From JBOFEH01 sp051650265 (lineage in GTDB: Bacteria > Bacillota > Clostridia > Lachnospirales > Cellulosilyticaceae), in contig JBOFIR010000064.1 in the NCBI GenBank assembly GCA_051650265.1, forward strand, positions 1-14,576: 14,576 nt of DNA, given 5' to 3'. The translations under genes and the position numbers were made by a program. Positions 13,317-14,576 of this stretch are shown here, one piece after another. The notes below the pieces were generated by a model, which ran no database searches, was not told where the DNA came from, and was given only the letters and a program-made list of their open reading frames with translations. Position 1 is the stretch's first letter; each line of letters begins with the position of its first letter.

Positions 13317-13976
13317 CTATAAATAATAGGTTTCTAATGTATCTAGGTTAAGACATCCTAATTTTCCACCACTTTTTCTACTGTAGACACCACAATCTAT
13401 CCCTATCTTATCTTTTCCAAAATAGATTTCTCCAGGTGTCGCGAATCCTTTTGTCTGAGTATGTCCAAAGATAACGATTTTATCTTTTAAAGCTGTATTT
13501 TCAATGAATTCTCCTCTAATAAACGTCAGATCCCTTACCGTCTGTTCATCTTTGACATCTCCCCACAGACAACCTGCTTGGGGTACCCTAACACCTGCAT
13601 GTACCAACAGATACTGATTTACCTCAATCGTTGTCGGTAAAGATTGTAGATATACCTTCATCGCCTGTTGCTCTTCTATAGATAGTGCATCAAATTGTTG
13701 ATGTGTGATCTCCCCACCATTTCGGTACCATGCTCCTCTTGCTGTCTCATCTTCCAAATCATTGATTGTCCCCAGCATTAATAACTCATGATTGCCCATC
13801 AGCACCTTCATATTCGGCTGCTTCATAATATATTGAACGGTCGGTATAGGATCACTCCCCCTATCAATCATATCTCCTAAAATATATAATGTATCTTCTT
13901 CTTTGAAATGAATTAATTCAAGCATCTCTCTAAATAATGCATAGTGTCCATGTAAATCTGAAATCACGTATCTCAT
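13317..13976 (-). CDS. PPP-family metallophosphatase (Ser/Thr phosphatase or ApaH-like)
   Basis: The 219-residue protein shows the PPP-family metal and phosphate motifs in order: D7 and H9 (ISDLHGH), GDMIDRG at 34-40, GNHE at 61-64, His126 (VHAGV), and GHTQ at 171-174. In this family GDxxDRG plus GNHE separates the protein Ser/Thr phosphatases and diadenosine tetraphosphatases (ApaH) from the broader GNHD metallophosphoesterases such as the one at 7076-7876. At 219 residues it is close to small bacterial Ser/Thr phosphatases and shorter than ApaH (about 280). It lacks a signal peptide, so it acts in the cytoplasm. The ATG at 13976 has GGGAGA upstream. It appears to be a single-gene unit between the terminator at 13269-13305 and the short frames upstream. 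The substrate (phosphoprotein or dinucleoside polyphosphate) is undetermined. Confidence 0.87.
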   Translation of the reverse strand: MRYVISDLHGHYALFREMLELIHFKEEDTLYILGDMIDRGSDPIPTVQYIMKQPNMKVLMGNHELLMLGTINDLEDETARGAWYRNGGEITHQQFDALSIEEQQAMKVYLQSLPTTIEVNQYLLVHAGVRVPQAGCLWGDVKDEQTVRDLTFIRGEFIENTALKDKIVIFGHTQTKGFATPGEIYFGKDKIGIDCGVYSRKSGGKLGCLNLDTLETYYL

Positions 13977-14132
13977 TGTTATTCTCCCTAGTTTATCTCT
14001 ATCTACTATTTATTCCACAACTTTTCCGGTACAAAATCAAATAACACTGGTGCGCCGAACCATTGGGTAGCATATATGACCACTGTGCCACTGCATTACC
14101 ATTCCATTTTATTTTTATCAGATAAACCTTTC

Positions 14133-14363
14133 TTACAAGAGTTCTACTATTCTATTGGTAATCTGGATGATCCCCTCTTCCTTCATCTTCTTTAATTCCC
14201 TAAAGAGAGACGGCCTTTGTACTCCTAGGTAATCTGCCCATTCTTTTTTATTTATCGGAAGTAGAACGCGTCTTGTATTTTGCTCAATACATTGTTGATT
14301 AAGATATTCCAATATATTTTCTCGCAAGGTCCTTTGAGTAAGCATTTTAATCTTACGATTCAT
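14133..14363 (-). CDS. Isolated Crp-type helix-turn-helix domain (truncated Crp/Fnr regulator, possible pseudogene)
   Basis: The 76 residues match only the C-terminal third of a Crp/Fnr regulator: the end of the dimer helix and the helix after it (MNRKIKMLTQRTLRENILEY), then a winged helix-turn-helix with INKKEWADYLGVQRPSLFRE (about 38-57) and KKMKEEGIIQI. Clostridial Crp/Fnr proteins normally have about 220-230 residues, with a sensor barrel before this part. Here no barrel is found in any frame upstream; instead an unrelated frame ends at 14441. The ATG overlaps the stop of a 22-codon ORF by ATGA, so it could be translated by coupling. Joining the two frames with a one-base shift would give one continuous helix leading into the domain, which fits a frameshifted remnant. 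A functional small DNA-binding protein cannot be excluded. Confidence 0.6.
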   Translation of the reverse strand: MNRKIKMLTQRTLRENILEYLNQQCIEQNTRRVLLPINKKEWADYLGVQRPSLFRELKKMKEEGIIQITNRIVELL

Positions 14364-14428
14364 ACCTTTAATATTTCTTCGTCTACTTCTTGCAACATCT
14401 GAAGACTTTTTAACATATCTAATAGCAT
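14360..14428 (-). CDS. 22-codon ORF translationally coupled to the Crp-type domain
   Basis: The frame starts MLLDMLKSLQMLQEVDEEIL and stops at TGA (14362-14360), sharing ATGA with the next start. It has a very good ribosome binding site, AAAGGAGG (14442-14435), six bases away. The peptide looks helical, with leucine spacing like a coiled coil. It may be a coupling or leader ORF, or the dimer-helix remnant of a Crp/Fnr gene that was frameshifted into the following domain. Confidence 0.4.
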   Translation of the reverse strand: MLLDMLKSLQMLQEVDEEILKV

Positions 14429-14440
14429 TTCTTACCTCCT

Positions 14441-14575
14441 TTATATTATCTTAGCAAAAAGAAACATTGGAAAGAAATCTAAATTCCAATGCTCCTCAAT
14501 GAGATGAAGTTCCTTGGCTTTAAATTCATGATTATTCGGTGGGTCCTTACTGTTATCGCTATCGTCCTCTTTGCT
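14441..14575 (-). CDS. C-terminal end of an unidentified protein (cut by window edge)
   Basis: An open frame enters from the window edge and ends with TAA at 14443-14441. The 44 visible residues are first acidic and polar (SKEDDSDNSKDPPNN) and end in LDFFPMFLFAKII. The stop is one base upstream of the strong AGGAGG of the next small ORF, the spacing expected inside an operon, which is the main reason to think it is real. No family is recognised. Confidence 0.35.
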   Translation of the reverse strand, partial: SKEDDSDNSKDPPNNHEFKAKELHLIEEHWNLDFFPMFLFAKII

Positions 14576-14576
14576 T

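Noticed and set aside
13977..14132. Gap between the phosphatase and the Crp-type domain searched for genes and sites
   Set aside because: No frame with a ribosome binding site, no strong hairpin with a T-run, and no convincing promoter was found.

Overview
The window looks like a piece of chromosome from a low-GC, Gram-positive anaerobe of the Clostridia, possibly Lachnospirales. This is inferred from AT-rich DNA, strong AGGAGG-type ribosome binding sites with some TTG starts, a copper-amine-oxidase-N-like secreted stalk protein, Crp/Fnr regulators, and BMP-type lipoprotein nucleoside uptake genes. No rRNA, tRNA, CRISPR array, insertion sequence or phage gene was seen.

Region 1 (1-4357) is an efflux locus. 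A MATE drug/sodium antiporter (minus strand, cut by the window edge) is divergent from a two-gene heterodimeric ABC exporter of the BmrCD/LmrCD/TM287-288 type. Both units carry regulatory leaders. The MATE transcript would start almost directly at a long hairpin with a U-tract. The ABC transcript begins with a 26-codon leader peptide, an intercistronic hairpin and an intrinsic terminator, the layout of ribosome-mediated attenuation.

Region 2 (4375-7072) holds single-gene units: a secreted stalk-domain protein with a proline-rich linker, a shortened BirA-like protein lacking the KWP part of the ligase motif and the C-terminal domain, an unrecognised 57-residue acidic protein whose last codons form half of a 40-nt perfect palindrome, and a YeiL-like Crp/Fnr regulator.

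Region 3 (12560 down to 7040, minus strand) is an operon for nucleoside uptake: BMP lipoprotein, double-domain ATPase, two permeases, and a class III cyclic-nucleotide-phosphodiesterase-like enzyme at the end. A 16-bp perfect palindrome with the TGA-N6-TCA geometry of Crp/Fnr sites lies about 41 bp upstream of the inferred start point of this operon. It ends at a terminator lying inside the 3' end of the convergent YeiL-like gene.

Region 4 (12748-14576) has a small single-HKD phospholipase-D-like protein, a PPP-family phosphatase, and a chain of short minus-strand frames: the end of an unidentified protein, a 22-codon ORF, and an isolated Crp-type DNA-binding domain overlapping it by ATGA. 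The last may be a decayed or truncated Crp/Fnr regulator.
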